The notes below the pieces were generated by a model, which saw nothing but the letters and a program-made list of their open reading frames with translations, was not told where the DNA came from and did not search any database. From the NCBI RefSeq assembly GCF_001307805.1, contig NZ_CP013862.1:1984001-2048000 (forward strand): a stretch of 64,000 nt of DNA, in the 5' to 3' direction. Of the stretch, positions 28,437 to 37,162 are shown in pieces (the stretch's first letter is position 1; each line of letters starts with the position of its first letter). Origin of the DNA: Lentibacillus amyloliquefaciens. GTDB taxonomy: Bacteria; Bacillota; Bacilli; Bacillales; Amphibacillaceae. Made by a program: the position numbers and the translations under genes.

Positions 28437-29279
28437 ATGAACAATAAATTAGTACTTCAATCAGATTTTGGCTTAAGCGACGGTGCTGTTAGTGCGATGT
28501 ACGGTGTAGCCCTATCGGTTGCTCCGGACTTAAGAATATTCGACTTGACACACGGTATACCGCAGTTCAATATTTGGGAAGGGTCTTACCGGCTATATCA
28601 AACTGTTTCCTATTGGCCTAAAGAGACGGTATTTGTTTCTGTTGTTGACCCGGGTGTCGGAACCGATCGTTTAAGTGTCGTTGCTAAAACAAAAGAGAAT
28701 AAGTATATTGTTACGCCCGACAACGGTACATTGACGCACGTTAAACAAAACATGGGCATCACTGCCATTCGGGAAATTGATGAGAATGTCAATCGGCTGC
28801 CTCAATCAGGTGAGTCTTATACATTCCATGGCCGCGATGTTTATGCGTACACAGGAGCAAGATTAGCTGCAGGCAAGATTCGTTTTCAGGAAGTTGGCCG
28901 TGCGTTAAAAGTTGATGATATTGCTGAAATTGATCAAAACCAGCCGTACCGTGATGAAAATGGCACAATCCATGGCAATATCGATATTCATGATGTTCGT
29001 TTTGGCAATCTCTGGACTAATATAGAACACGATTTATTCAAGGAAGCTAATTTTAAATACGGTGATTCATTTGAAGTGACGATTGCCAACAATACCCGAC
29101 AGGTTTATAAAAATATCATGACATTTGGGCATTCTTTTGCAGACAGTCATTTGGGTGAGCCGCTTATCTACGTCAATTCCCTTAATAAGCTGGGGGTTGC
29201 GATTAACCAGGGATCATTTGCGAAAGCCTATCACATCGAATCGGGATTGAATTGGAAGATTACCATTCGGCGCACCTGA
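28437..29279 (+). CDS. SAM hydroxide adenosyltransferase (DUF62; chlorinase/fluorinase superfamily)
   Basis: 280 residues. LVLQSDFGLSDGAVSAMYGV, FVSVVDPGVGTDR, VTPDNGTLTHV and TFHGRDVYAYTGARLA are the SAM-binding blocks of the N-terminal domain; the C-terminal barrel begins near GNIDIHDVRFGNLWTNI. Members with a hydroxide-positioning site hydrolyse S-adenosylmethionine to adenosine and methionine; halogenases of the same fold carry special inserts I do not see. TGGAGG lies seven bases before the ATG at 28437. Control by a T-box is unexpected for this enzyme and suggests a link with amino-acid supply. Confidence 0.85.
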   Translation: MNNKLVLQSDFGLSDGAVSAMYGVALSVAPDLRIFDLTHGIPQFNIWEGSYRLYQTVSYWPKETVFVSVVDPGVGTDRLSVVAKTKENKYIVTPDNGTLTHVKQNMGITAIREIDENVNRLPQSGESYTFHGRDVYAYTGARLAAGKIRFQEVGRALKVDDIAEIDQNQPYRDENGTIHGNIDIHDVRFGNLWTNIEHDLFKEANFKYGDSFEVTIANNTRQVYKNIMTFGHSFADSHLGEPLIYVNSLNKLGVAINQGSFAKAYHIESGLNWKITIRRT

Positions 29280-29427
29280 AATTAACGGCAATCCTGATGC
29301 ATCAAAATTTGAGCCTCGTTAAAGGTTTGAAGTGAGGTAGCCATCGTATTCAAATAATGAGCAACGTGAAAAATTATTAACTTGAAGTATGATAGCATAT
29401 AATTAAACCAAATGAAGGAGTGAAAAT

Positions 29428-30270
29428 ATGACCCGAGAAATACCAGAAATCACACTAAATGACGGTATACATATACCGGCGATTGGCTTTGGAACGTACA
29501 AACTATGGGGGAATGAGGGCGCGGCAGCCATTGCGAGTGCCATCGATAATGGATACCGTCTCATCGACTCGGCGTACAATTATGAGAATGAGGGGACCGT
29601 CGGCACAGCACTGAAGCGGACATCCGTACCCCGCGAAGAATTGCGCATTGCATCAAAACTGCCCGGCCGCTATCATACCTATGACAAAGCGGTAAAAGCA
29701 ATTCAAGAATCACTCTACCGGGCTGAGTTGGACTATTATGATCTGTATCTAATCCACTGGCCGAACCCTATACAGGATTACTATGTTGAAGCTTGGCAGG
29801 CTTTAATTGATGCCAAGAAATGGGGCCTGATCCGCTCCATCGGTGTTTCGAACTTTTTGCCGGAGCACATGGAACGCCTCGAAAAAGAAACAGGTGTATT
29901 GCCGAGCATCAATCAGGTCGAACTGCATCCGTTCTTTAATCAGAAAGAGCAACGCCAGTGGCATGAAGCAAACGGGGTTGCCACTGAATCTTGGAGCCCT
30001 TTAGCCCGTACGAATGACGTTTTGACTAACGATGCGATTATACAAATTGCTGAGAAACATAATAAGACTGCTTCACAAATTATCCTGCGCTGGCATTATC
30101 AGCTTGGTTCCGTGCCCATTCCAAAATCGGCATCACCAAAACGCCAGCTGGAAAACCTGTCGATCTTTGATTTTAATTTAGATAATGACGATATGGCGGA
30201 ACTGGACAAATTGACACGTCCCGATGGCCGCATGAATGACCAGGATCCTGCTGTTTATGAGGAATTTTGA
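29428..30270 (+). CDS. Aldo/keto reductase (YtbE/YvgN type)
   Basis: 280 residues of the (beta/alpha)8 AKR fold: GFGTYKLWG, the catalytic Asp and Tyr in LIDSAYNYENE, the lysine in ASKLPG, the histidine in LYLIHWPNP, and the NADPH-binding IPKSASPKRQLENL. It would reduce small aldehydes such as methylglyoxal. GAAGGAG lies six to seven bases before the ATG. It follows the SAM enzyme by 148 bases and ends in a strong terminator. Confidence 0.9.
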   Translation: MTREIPEITLNDGIHIPAIGFGTYKLWGNEGAAAIASAIDNGYRLIDSAYNYENEGTVGTALKRTSVPREELRIASKLPGRYHTYDKAVKAIQESLYRAELDYYDLYLIHWPNPIQDYYVEAWQALIDAKKWGLIRSIGVSNFLPEHMERLEKETGVLPSINQVELHPFFNQKEQRQWHEANGVATESWSPLARTNDVLTNDAIIQIAEKHNKTASQIILRWHYQLGSVPIPKSASPKRQLENLSIFDFNLDNDDMAELDKLTRPDGRMNDQDPAVYEEF

Positions 30271-30285
30271 TTAAATATTAATTAT

Positions 30286-30332
30286 AAAGGCTGCTCATCC
30301 GCTTTGCTTCCAGCAGATGGAGCAGCCTTTTT
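30286..30332. terminator. Bidirectional terminator
   Basis: AAAGGCTGCTCATC and a matching GATGGAGCAGCCTTT arm pair around a ~16-base loop, flanked by A and T tracts, between convergent genes. Confidence 0.88.
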
Positions 30333-30347
30333 CAGTTCTTTTTAAGA

Positions 30348-31001
30348 TCAGATTGACTCTACCGCTTCCTTAATAGATTTCGTTCCACCGACCACTTGAA
30401 ACTCTTTTCCAATGGTTTTATCATTTTCCAGGCTGGCCAGGATGACACGTGCGATATCCTCTCTTGGTATCTCATCCCTTTCAACCTTGGGCGCTAAGTT
30501 AACTTGCCCGGTTCCTTCATCATTCGTCAGTAATCCGGGATGGATAATCGTATAATCCAGGTCGGCTCTCTTAAGCCATTCATCGGCATAATGTTTTGCC
30601 GCAACATACGGCGCAAATGATGCATTAGCTTCCAAAATGGCTTCACGTGTGGTATCAAATGAACTGATCATGACAAACCGTTTCACACCGGCTGATTTAG
30701 TTGCTTCGATTGTTTTGACGGCACCGTCTAAGTCGACCATAACGGTTTTGTCCTTGCCTGTATGGCCGCCGGAACCTGCCGTGAATACAACCGCATCAAT
30801 ATCTTCAGCAGCTTTGGCAATCGAATCGACACTTTCCTCCAAATCTGCCACAACAGTTTCTGCGCCAAGCTCTTCAAAAAAGGAGGCTTGTTCCTTGCTG
30901 CGAATCATTGCCTTTGCTTCCATGTTGTCACTCTTCTGAATAAATGTAACCAAGTGCTTTCCAATTTGACCGTTAGCTCCTGCAACAAGAATCTTTTTCA
31001 A
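30348..31001 (-). CDS. NAD(P)-binding SDR protein (YhfK-like)
   Basis: 217 residues from a TTG start: KKILVAGANGQIGKHLV (Rossmann motif), VVFTAGSGGHTGKDKTVMVD, AAKHYADEWLKRADLDYTII and PGLLTNDEGTG match YhfK of B. subtilis, an atypical SDR. The TTG at 31001 lies after GGTGGAGG, though the spacing is short; a frame 17 codons longer has no site. It may be co-transcribed with the AhpD-like gene 60 bases upstream. A redox or stress role is likely; the substrate is unknown. Confidence 0.8.
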   Translation of the reverse strand: MKKILVAGANGQIGKHLVTFIQKSDNMEAKAMIRSKEQASFFEELGAETVVADLEESVDSIAKAAEDIDAVVFTAGSGGHTGKDKTVMVDLDGAVKTIEATKSAGVKRFVMISSFDTTREAILEANASFAPYVAAKHYADEWLKRADLDYTIIHPGLLTNDEGTGQVNLAPKVERDEIPREDIARVILASLENDKTIGKEFQVVGGTKSIKEAVESI

Positions 31002-31061
31002 TATCCTCCACCCTTTCCATGATATAGCGCTCTCCGAATTTATCGATTCCACATTCCTATG

Positions 31062-31718
31062 TTAGGCCTCGCCATAACTGTTGATCATATTCGCCATATG
31101 TGCATATGATCCGCCGGCAAGCAGTGCAGAAGCGACCAATACCGCTTCGGATAATTCCTCTTCAGTCGCTCCCTGCTGATTCGCATTTTTGGTATGGACA
31201 TCGATGCAATAAGGGCAAAGCGTTGCATGTCCAATAGCAACCGCTACAATTTCCTTAAATTTTTTACTCAGTTTTCCTTCTTTCATAGCCGCATCATTAA
31301 ATTTGGAATAGCCCTGGAATGCGTCTTTAGCATTTTTGCCCAGTTGATTGAGGTTCTTCAGGTTCGAACGTTCATACAGTGTGTCATCTGCATCCTCTGA
31401 CAGTGCATTATGCATATTCGTGCCATGTGTTACTGCACCGCCTGCTTCTACTGCCGATGTCACCATCACAGCTTCCACCAGTTCCTCGAGTGAAGCGCCT
31501 TCCTTTTTGGCGTTTTTCGTATGGCTATCAATACAGTACGGGCATTGGGTTACATGAGCAACCGAAACCGCAATGATTTCTTTATCTTTCGTGGTTAGTG
31601 CACCATCCTTGAACACACCTTCATTAAAGTCTGAAAAAGCTTTTGTCTGGTCAGGCGCGAGCTCTTTCAGTTGATTCAAGTGCTGCGCATGACTCTTTTG
31701 ATAGAAAATATCAGCCAT
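31062..31718 (-). CDS. Duplicated AhpD/carboxymuconolactone decarboxylase-fold protein
   Basis: 218 residues made of two homologous halves. Each carries the AhpD-type redox motif CPYCxxxH: Cys59/Cys62/His66 in CPYCIDSHTKNAKKEGAS and Cys168/Cys171/His175 in CPYCIDVHTKNANQQGAT. The motif supports peroxidase or disulfide-reductase activity. Most family members have one domain and oligomerise, so the tandem copy acts as a built-in pseudo-dimer. AAGGAGG lies eight bases before the ATG. Confidence 0.87.
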   Translation of the reverse strand: MADIFYQKSHAQHLNQLKELAPDQTKAFSDFNEGVFKDGALTTKDKEIIAVSVAHVTQCPYCIDSHTKNAKKEGASLEELVEAVMVTSAVEAGGAVTHGTNMHNALSEDADDTLYERSNLKNLNQLGKNAKDAFQGYSKFNDAAMKEGKLSKKFKEIVAVAIGHATLCPYCIDVHTKNANQQGATEEELSEAVLVASALLAGGSYAHMANMINSYGEA

Positions 31719-32049
31719 TGTGTTTCCTCCTTAGCGAATATTTAAGCCTACTATTCATTTTCCCTCCTCAGACGGTGATAAACAAGCTTTCTGTTTGGAT
31801 AACTATCCTCACACAATTCAAGCCTCAGTTAACATCAACTATTGTATAGTCCCGGCAACATCATTCAGATAATCAAACTTCAGCAACTGCATGCATATAA
31901 TATTTTTACCTACCGATCGTTACCTAATCTATAAATCCAGAAAAAAAGATTGATTTTTTGAACTAAGTATATTAAAATCACTTACAATAATTCCGACTAA
32001 ACTTATTTGAATTATAATCTTTAATACTGATTTTCAAGGAGGAAGTGCT
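31719..32049. other. Intergenic region before the SsuB-like operon
   Basis: About 330 AT-rich bases between divergent genes. Its only recognisable element is the 24-base motif at 31949-31974 shared with 35300-35324. AAGGAGG precedes the TTG start at 32050. Confidence 0.5.
31949..31974 (+). promoter_or_regulatory. Shared regulatory motif, copy 1
   Basis: TTGATTTTTTGAACTAAGTA followed by TATTA is nearly identical to the sequence at 35300-35324, upstream of the DUF4242 gene. Both lie 75-100 bases before a plus-strand start, suggesting a common regulator, most simply the HxlR protein encoded at 34781-35233. Confidence 0.5.
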
Positions 32050-32841
32050 TTGACGACCAATAGCCAGCCACTGGTGGCATTACAACAAGTGGACAAACGC
32101 TTTGAAACAGCCGGAAAAACCAATCATGTACTGGCAGATATTTCCTTTAACGTGAAAAAAGGGGAATTTGTTTCTCTTTTAGGAGAGAGCGGCTGCGGCA
32201 AGAGTACCATTCTCAACTTAATCGGCGGCTTTGAAAAACCTACTGGCGGCCAGGTTTCACTGGATGGCAAAATGGTTCGGAAACCCGGAAGACACTGCGT
32301 CATGTTGTTTCAGGAATACGGCCTCCTGCCTTGGCGTTCCGTTTTGAAGAATGTTGAACTCGGCCTTGAACCACTCGGTTTATCGCCAAATGAAAGGCAT
32401 GAACGCGCGATGTCCTATTTGCGATTGGTAGGACTGGAAACAAGCACCGGCCAATTCCCTGAAGAATTATCGGGTGGCATGAAGCAGCGGGTCGCTATCG
32501 CAAGAGCTCTCGCCATGAAGCCGGAGCTCATTCTCATGGATGAACCTTTTGCAGCACTTGACACGTTTAACCGGTATTATCTCCAAGATGAACTCCTTCG
32601 TCTTCAGGAAAAAGAAGAGACTACAATTGTCCTTGTTACCCATGACATTGATGAGGCTGTCTACTTATCGGACCGCGTTCTGATCATGAAACCTCATCCG
32701 GGTCGTATCAGTAAAAGCTTAAAGATTGATCCCGCAAAGCCCCGGGACCGGAGTCATGACGATTTTCATTACTATCGGCGGCTTATCTTTGAAGAATTTC
32801 AATTTACCCAGTCACACCAACAGCCTGACTTTCAAATATAA
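32050..32841 (+). CDS. ABC transporter ATPase (SsuB/TauB-like)
   Basis: 263 residues with Walker A GESGCGKST, Q-loop FQEYGLLPW, signature LSGGMKQR, Walker B LILMDEPFAALD and VTHDIDEAVYLSDR, the NitT/TauT-import ATPase pattern. TTG start seven bases after AGGAGG. First gene of a transporter operon with a binding lipoprotein and a permease. The class imports sulfonates, taurine, nitrate or small aromatic compounds. Confidence 0.9.
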   Translation: MTTNSQPLVALQQVDKRFETAGKTNHVLADISFNVKKGEFVSLLGESGCGKSTILNLIGGFEKPTGGQVSLDGKMVRKPGRHCVMLFQEYGLLPWRSVLKNVELGLEPLGLSPNERHERAMSYLRLVGLETSTGQFPEELSGGMKQRVAIARALAMKPELILMDEPFAALDTFNRYYLQDELLRLQEKEETTIVLVTHDIDEAVYLSDRVLIMKPHPGRISKSLKIDPAKPRDRSHDDFHYYRRLIFEEFQFTQSHQQPDFQI

Positions 32842-32968
32842 GCTGAGTAAAGCCAAAGATACAACACCTTTGTAACCTGCATCATGCAGACTGAAAAGAA
32901 TGAACAGTCAGCCGCGGGTTAATAACCATTACATACAGGATGAACGCCCGAAGAAAAGGAGGACAACA

Positions 32969-33937
32969 ATGAAACGATGCCAAAAGCCTGCCGCTATTCT
33001 ATTAATCGCTTCACTGCTGTTACTATCCGCCTGCGGTGCTGATAGCCATGCGCAGCAAAAGAAAACCTTAAAGATTGGCTATCTCCCAATAACTCATGCC
33101 GCTCCCGTCTATTTTGAAAAAGAAATTGCCGAGAAATACCTGGGTGATGTGGAGTTGGAGCTGGTGAAATTCGGAACATGGATTGACTTAATGGACGCGT
33201 TAAATACCGGGCGGATTGATGGTGCCTCCGCCTTGATTGAACTTGCCATGAAATCAAGAGAAAAAGGAATCGATTTGAAAGCAGTCGCTTTAGGTCATAA
33301 AGACGGCAATGCCGCCATTGTTTCTCCTGAAGTGAACCAAGTGGAGGATATGGCCGGCACGAGTGTTGCCATCCCGCACACTCTGTCTTCCCACAATATT
33401 CTGATGGCGCGAATGTTGGAGAAGGGCGGCATGAGCTATGATGATGTACATATGGTGGAAATGCCACCGCCTGAGATGCCTTCCGCACTTGCAACCGGTC
33501 AGATTTCAAGCTATGTGGTAGCTGAGCCTTTTGGGGCGCTTGGTGTGACGATGGATCAGGGAAAAGTGCTGTATCAGTCCGAGGAATTATGGCCGGGGTC
33601 CCTTTGCTGTGCTCTCGTATTACGTAATGGACTTATCCAGAACCACCCTGAGATTTCCCAAAAATTTATGAACGGCTATGTTGCAGCCGGAAAAGAAGCA
33701 GGAAAAGATGATGAGCATACCCATTCCATTCATAAGAAATATTTAGACGTAAACGATGAAGCATTGAAACTTTCCCTGGGGTGGATTTCATATGATGATC
33801 TCAAGGTTACTAAGGAAGACTATGAGGTCCTGAGGGACAGTTTAATAGAAATGGGGCTGTCAGATGGCCCGCCGTCATATGAAAATTTTGTCAACAATTC
33901 ACTGATAGACGAGGCGATAAATACTTATGAAAAATAA
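32969..33937 (+). CDS. ABC transporter substrate-binding lipoprotein (SsuA/NrtA-like)
   Basis: 322 residues. Signal peptide with lipobox LLSAC (Cys22), then LKIGYLPITHAAPVYFEKE, FGTWIDLMDALNTGRIDGAS and VAEPFGALGVT, the fold of NitT/TauT binding proteins. AAGGAGG lies six bases before the ATG at 32969. The permease start overlaps its stop. The ligand cannot be read directly, but the downstream flavin monooxygenases favour an organosulfur or similar compound. Confidence 0.88.
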   Translation: MKRCQKPAAILLIASLLLLSACGADSHAQQKKTLKIGYLPITHAAPVYFEKEIAEKYLGDVELELVKFGTWIDLMDALNTGRIDGASALIELAMKSREKGIDLKAVALGHKDGNAAIVSPEVNQVEDMAGTSVAIPHTLSSHNILMARMLEKGGMSYDDVHMVEMPPPEMPSALATGQISSYVVAEPFGALGVTMDQGKVLYQSEELWPGSLCCALVLRNGLIQNHPEISQKFMNGYVAAGKEAGKDDEHTHSIHKKYLDVNDEALKLSLGWISYDDLKVTKEDYEVLRDSLIEMGLSDGPPSYENFVNNSLIDEAINTYEK

Positions 33938-34696
33938 CACGACACTCTATAAACTGACGAACATTATCATTGCCTTTTTGATTGTCCTTTCAGTATGGCA
34001 GCTGGTTATCATCATCGGGATTATCCCGAAGCGCTTCTCCCCTCTCCTTTGAGCGTTGGCGAGGGGATTCTTACCTTGATTGAAACCGGTGTTATATTTG
34101 AACATATGCAAGTGAGTCTGATGCGATTTACTGTCGGGTACTTAGCCGCTGTTTTGTCAGGTGTTGTCTTGGGCATGATTTTCGGCCGTACCGGACGCTT
34201 ATGGGAAATCATCGATCCGATCGTCCAGGTGCTTCGTCCAGTCGCGCCGATTGCCTGGACACCATTTATCGTCCTATGGTTCGGAATCGGCAGTATGCCT
34301 GCAATTGTCATTATTTTCATAGCCGCTTTCTTCCCCGTTCTTCTGACTACAGTGTCGGCTGTGAAAAAGATTGATGACACGTATTTAAAAGTGGCGCAGA
34401 ACCTGGAGATCAAACAGCCTCAGTTAATGTACAAAATCATCCTCCCCGCCGCGTTCCCCAATATTGTTAATGGGCTGCACATTGCAATCGGAACGGCGTG
34501 GATTTTTCTGGTGGCCGGTGAGATGGTCGGTGCCCAATCCGGACTCGGTTATTTAATCATCGACTCCAGAAATGCGCTCGACCTTCACTTGGTTCTTGCA
34601 GGAATTGTCTTTATCGGCATACTGGGACTCCTTCTGGATAAACTGATCCATTTATTTGAAAAATGGGTCTCAAAACAATGGGGAGGAGCAAATTAA
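33927..34696 (+). pseudogene. ABC transporter permease (SsuC-like) with a one-base frameshift
   Basis: A frame begins at the ATG at 33927 (MKNNTTLYKLTNIIIAFLIV..., first TM helix), coupled to the preceding stop, and closes at 34053. The rest of the permease (DYPEALLPSPLSVGEGIL onward, to 34696) is in another frame. The two join perfectly if the GGG at 34018-34020 were GGGG (ATC ATC GGN GAT TAT CCC), giving 256 residues with the family's EAA loop intact. Either a real single-base deletion, a slippage site, or a sequencing error. A shorter product could start at 33995 but would lack the first helix. Confidence 0.82.
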
Positions 34697-34703
34697 AGAT
34701 GGC

Positions 34704-34746
34704 AAAAACACTCAAGATGGCTGCGTACACCATTTTGAGTGTTTTT
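34704..34746 (+). terminator. Terminator of the transporter operon
   Basis: AAAACACTCAAGATGG and CCATTTTGAGTGTTTT pair closely with a nine-base loop and T tract, eight bases after the permease stop. Confidence 0.88.
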
Positions 34747-34780
34747 AGCATTCGATGCCAATCCATTTCCAAGACAGCCT

Positions 34781-35233
34781 TTACAATGACACTTCTTCCT
34801 TCTCACCGTAAGGCAAGACAAGGAGTTCATCTTCCGATACGTTTTCTTCGCAGTGGGAGCAATAATATGCTATTTCCACTTCATGCCGGCAAGTATCATG
34901 GACTAATTTTTTGTAGCATTTCTCCAGATGGTTCCGTCCCCAGATCAACAATGAATGAAAGACAGGTTCCAAATCACGGCCGCTCTCCGTCAATGAATAC
35001 TGATATCTCGGCGGATGGTCTGAGTACAGAGAATTGATAACTAATCCACTGTCTGCCAGGTATTTCAACCGGTCCGATAATAAATTGGAAGAAATACCAT
35101 CCAGTCCTTTTTTGATTTCATTAAAAGTCGAGGCACCCATCAGGATTTCATGGAGAATCAGCAATGTCCATCTGTCCCCGACGATATTCAATGTCTGCGC
35201 AATATTGCATGGCAGATTATAATTAGCTTTCAT
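34781..35233 (-). CDS. HxlR-family transcriptional regulator with C-terminal Cys cluster
   Basis: 150 residues. Winged helix: NIAQTLNIVGDRWTLLILHE, FNEIKKGLDGISSNLLSDRL, YQYSLTESGRDLEPV. The C-terminal ~35 residues hold DTCRHEVEIAYYCSHC, four potential metal or redox ligands not found in minimal HxlR proteins. ATG at 35233, eleven bases after AAGGAG (a TTG at 35239 is better spaced). It is divergent from the DUF4242 gene, and the motif at 35300 lies between them. Confidence 0.85.
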   Translation of the reverse strand: MKANYNLPCNIAQTLNIVGDRWTLLILHEILMGASTFNEIKKGLDGISSNLLSDRLKYLADSGLVINSLYSDHPPRYQYSLTESGRDLEPVFHSLLIWGRNHLEKCYKKLVHDTCRHEVEIAYYCSHCEENVSEDELLVLPYGEKEEVSL

Positions 35234-35299
35234 AATCAATCTGTCTCCTTTGGGCATAAAATATTTTAAAAAAATTATAACATATTTTCAATTTTAAGG

Positions 35300-35324
35300 T
35301 TGATTTTTTGAACTTAGTATAATA
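35300..35324 (+). promoter_or_regulatory. Shared regulatory motif, copy 2
   Basis: TTGATTTTTTGAACTTAGTA followed by TAATA, matching copy 1 at 31949 with one or two changes. It lies between the divergent HxlR and DUF4242 genes and includes a TATAAT. Confidence 0.5.
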
Positions 35325-35400
35325 TGATAACTTATAAATAAATTCTGATTAACCCAATCGGAATTATATGCAAACCTAATATCATGAAGGAGGTCTCATA

Positions 35401-35937
35401 ATGGGATTGTATTTAGTTGAAACGACTTTTGATGGTGAGATTACGGATAAAAATGCGCTGGAGACAAAAGTCAGTGAGGTAAAAGAAACAGTCGGAAAAG
35501 ATGGCATAAACCTTATTGAAGTTCAGGCTGCCAAAGATTCATCCCGCTCTTTCCTGATTTTTGAAAGCGAAAAGGAAGAGTCAGCGCTGGCAGATACATT
35601 AAAAGAAAATGGCGTCAATGTCGATTTGATTAAAGCTGTCCGTATTGTCGGAAAAGATCTGGAAGAAGTGAAAAAGCAATCCGATAAAGTAAATTATCTC
35701 GTTCAGTGGAATTTGCCGGAAGATTTGACGATGGATGATTACTTGGCGCGCAAAAAGAAAAACTCGGTTCATTATGCAGAAGTTCCCGAAGTATCATTTG
35801 AGCGGACATATGTATGTGAAGATATGTCCAAATGTCTTTGTTTCTATGACGCACCGGATGAAGATGCCGTCAAAAGAGCACGGGAAGCAGTTAAAACACC
35901 TATCGATTCCATTACAGAAATTTCAAACGATAAGTAA
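35401..35937 (+). CDS. DUF4242-type protein, probably two tandem domains
   Basis: 178 residues. The C-terminal half (NYLVQWNLPEDLTMDDYLA; SFERTYVCEDMSKCLCFYDA; PDEDAVKRAREAVKTPID) has the DUF4242 signature, a small ferredoxin-like fold reported to bind nickel or copper in some members. The N-terminal half (YLVETTFDGEITDKNALE; FESEKEESALADTLKENG) looks like a diverged repeat. AAGGAGG lies six to seven bases before the ATG. Its stop overlaps a possible start of the next gene. Function unknown. Confidence 0.75.
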   Translation: MGLYLVETTFDGEITDKNALETKVSEVKETVGKDGINLIEVQAAKDSSRSFLIFESEKEESALADTLKENGVNVDLIKAVRIVGKDLEEVKKQSDKVNYLVQWNLPEDLTMDDYLARKKKNSVHYAEVPEVSFERTYVCEDMSKCLCFYDAPDEDAVKRAREAVKTPIDSITEISNDK

Positions 35938-35975
35938 TGGGAAATTATCCCAATTGGAAGGAGAGAGATTTCTTG

Positions 35976-37043
35976 ATGATAAAGGAAAATACAGCTACAG
36001 AAATTGAGGCGTTGCCGCTCTATCTTCAAGAGGAACTGAAACCGCTTGTCAGAAAGATTGATGCTGAGCATTATTATCCGAAAGACTTCCTTTCTTCTCT
36101 TGGAATTAAAGGCTATTACGCATCCGATTCACTGGAGGAGAAAGACGTCTCTCTCCGCGAATTCCAATTGCTCGAGGAAGTTTCAAAAGTATGTATGACC
36201 ACCGGGTTTGTACTGTGGTGCCACCTGGCCGCATTAACGTACGTGCGTTACAGTCATAATCAATATTTAACTGAGGAAATCCTTCCGAAATTGGAGGATG
36301 GTACAGTTCTTGCCGGCACCGGACTCTCCAATCCGATGAAGTTTTATGCCGAAGTAGAAAGACTGCATTTAAAAGCAGAACGAACAGAAGGAGGATACAT
36401 TCTTTCCGGCGCCCTTCCTTCTGTATCCAACCTTGCTGAGGGACACTGGTTCGGCGCAGTGGCTGAAGCAGAAAACGGACGGCGCGTGATGCTATTCATC
36501 TCATGCGATGCCGATGGGCTTTCGTTAAAGGCAAAAAACAATTATATGGGAATAAACGGAAGTGCGACATACGCCTGCCGCTTCAATGACTGCTTCATCC
36601 CCGATGAGTGGGTCATTTCTGAAGATGCGGATACTTTTATTGAACAAATCCGTCCCATATTTTTGATGTATCAAATACCCCTGGGACTGGGCGTCACTGA
36701 CGCATCCATTCAATCAATACAAAAGGCCCGCAACAAGCAGGCAGGGTGCAACCACTATTTACCGGTTCAAGCAGATGAGCTGGAGAATGAGCTAATGACC
36801 CAGCGGCAAAACATCTTTCAGTACATTGAATCAAATACCGGTGAGCTCGAATGGCAGCCATTGGTCCAGTTTCGTCTCGACATGACCTATCTGACTTTGA
36901 AAGCCGCAAATGCAAGTATGATTCACAGCGGCGGTGCAGGTTATATGAATGTCAGCAACCCGGCACGCAGACTGCGGGAAACTTATTTTCTCGTCAACCT
37001 GACCCCCACTGTTAAACATCTTGAAAAAATACTGGCATCGTAA
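35976..37043 (+). CDS. Acyl-CoA dehydrogenase-family flavoprotein (monooxygenase-like)
   Basis: About 355 residues. GTGLSNPMKFYAEVERLHLKA, GGYILSGALPSVSNLAEGHW, the helical C-terminal bundle and KAANASMIHSGGAGYM follow the acyl-CoA dehydrogenase fold; the substrate-binding regions are poorly conserved, as in the DszC/SfnB-like flavin monooxygenases of sulfur scavenging. The ATG at 35976 and a TTG one codon earlier share the AAGGAG site; an ATG at 35937 overlapping the previous stop lacks one. Co-transcribed with the DUF4242 gene. Confidence 0.8.
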   Translation: MIKENTATEIEALPLYLQEELKPLVRKIDAEHYYPKDFLSSLGIKGYYASDSLEEKDVSLREFQLLEEVSKVCMTTGFVLWCHLAALTYVRYSHNQYLTEEILPKLEDGTVLAGTGLSNPMKFYAEVERLHLKAERTEGGYILSGALPSVSNLAEGHWFGAVAEAENGRRVMLFISCDADGLSLKAKNNYMGINGSATYACRFNDCFIPDEWVISEDADTFIEQIRPIFLMYQIPLGLGVTDASIQSIQKARNKQAGCNHYLPVQADELENELMTQRQNIFQYIESNTGELEWQPLVQFRLDMTYLTLKAANASMIHSGGAGYMNVSNPARRLRETYFLVNLTPTVKHLEKILAS

Positions 37044-37045
37044 CA

Positions 37046-37078
37046 AAAGGGCCCCTATCATTCCAGATAGTGGCCCGC
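37046..37078 (+). terminator. Possible terminator after the flavoprotein gene
   Basis: GGGCCCCTATC and GATAGTGGCCC pair (one mismatch) around a six-base loop just after the stop, but the following T tract is weak. Confidence 0.45.
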
Positions 37079-37162
37079 TTGATGACTATCTTTTTTAAAA
37101 GACACAACGTTATTGTTTTTGGATTTAATCATTATTCATGTATAAGGTCTTGTCTTCTTAGT

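Noticed and set aside
32866..32945. Possible further copy of the two-hairpin element (ACAGTCAGCCGCGGG, TTACATACAGGATGAA)
   Set aside because: Too degenerate to separate from chance, although its position 24 bases before a start codon would fit.
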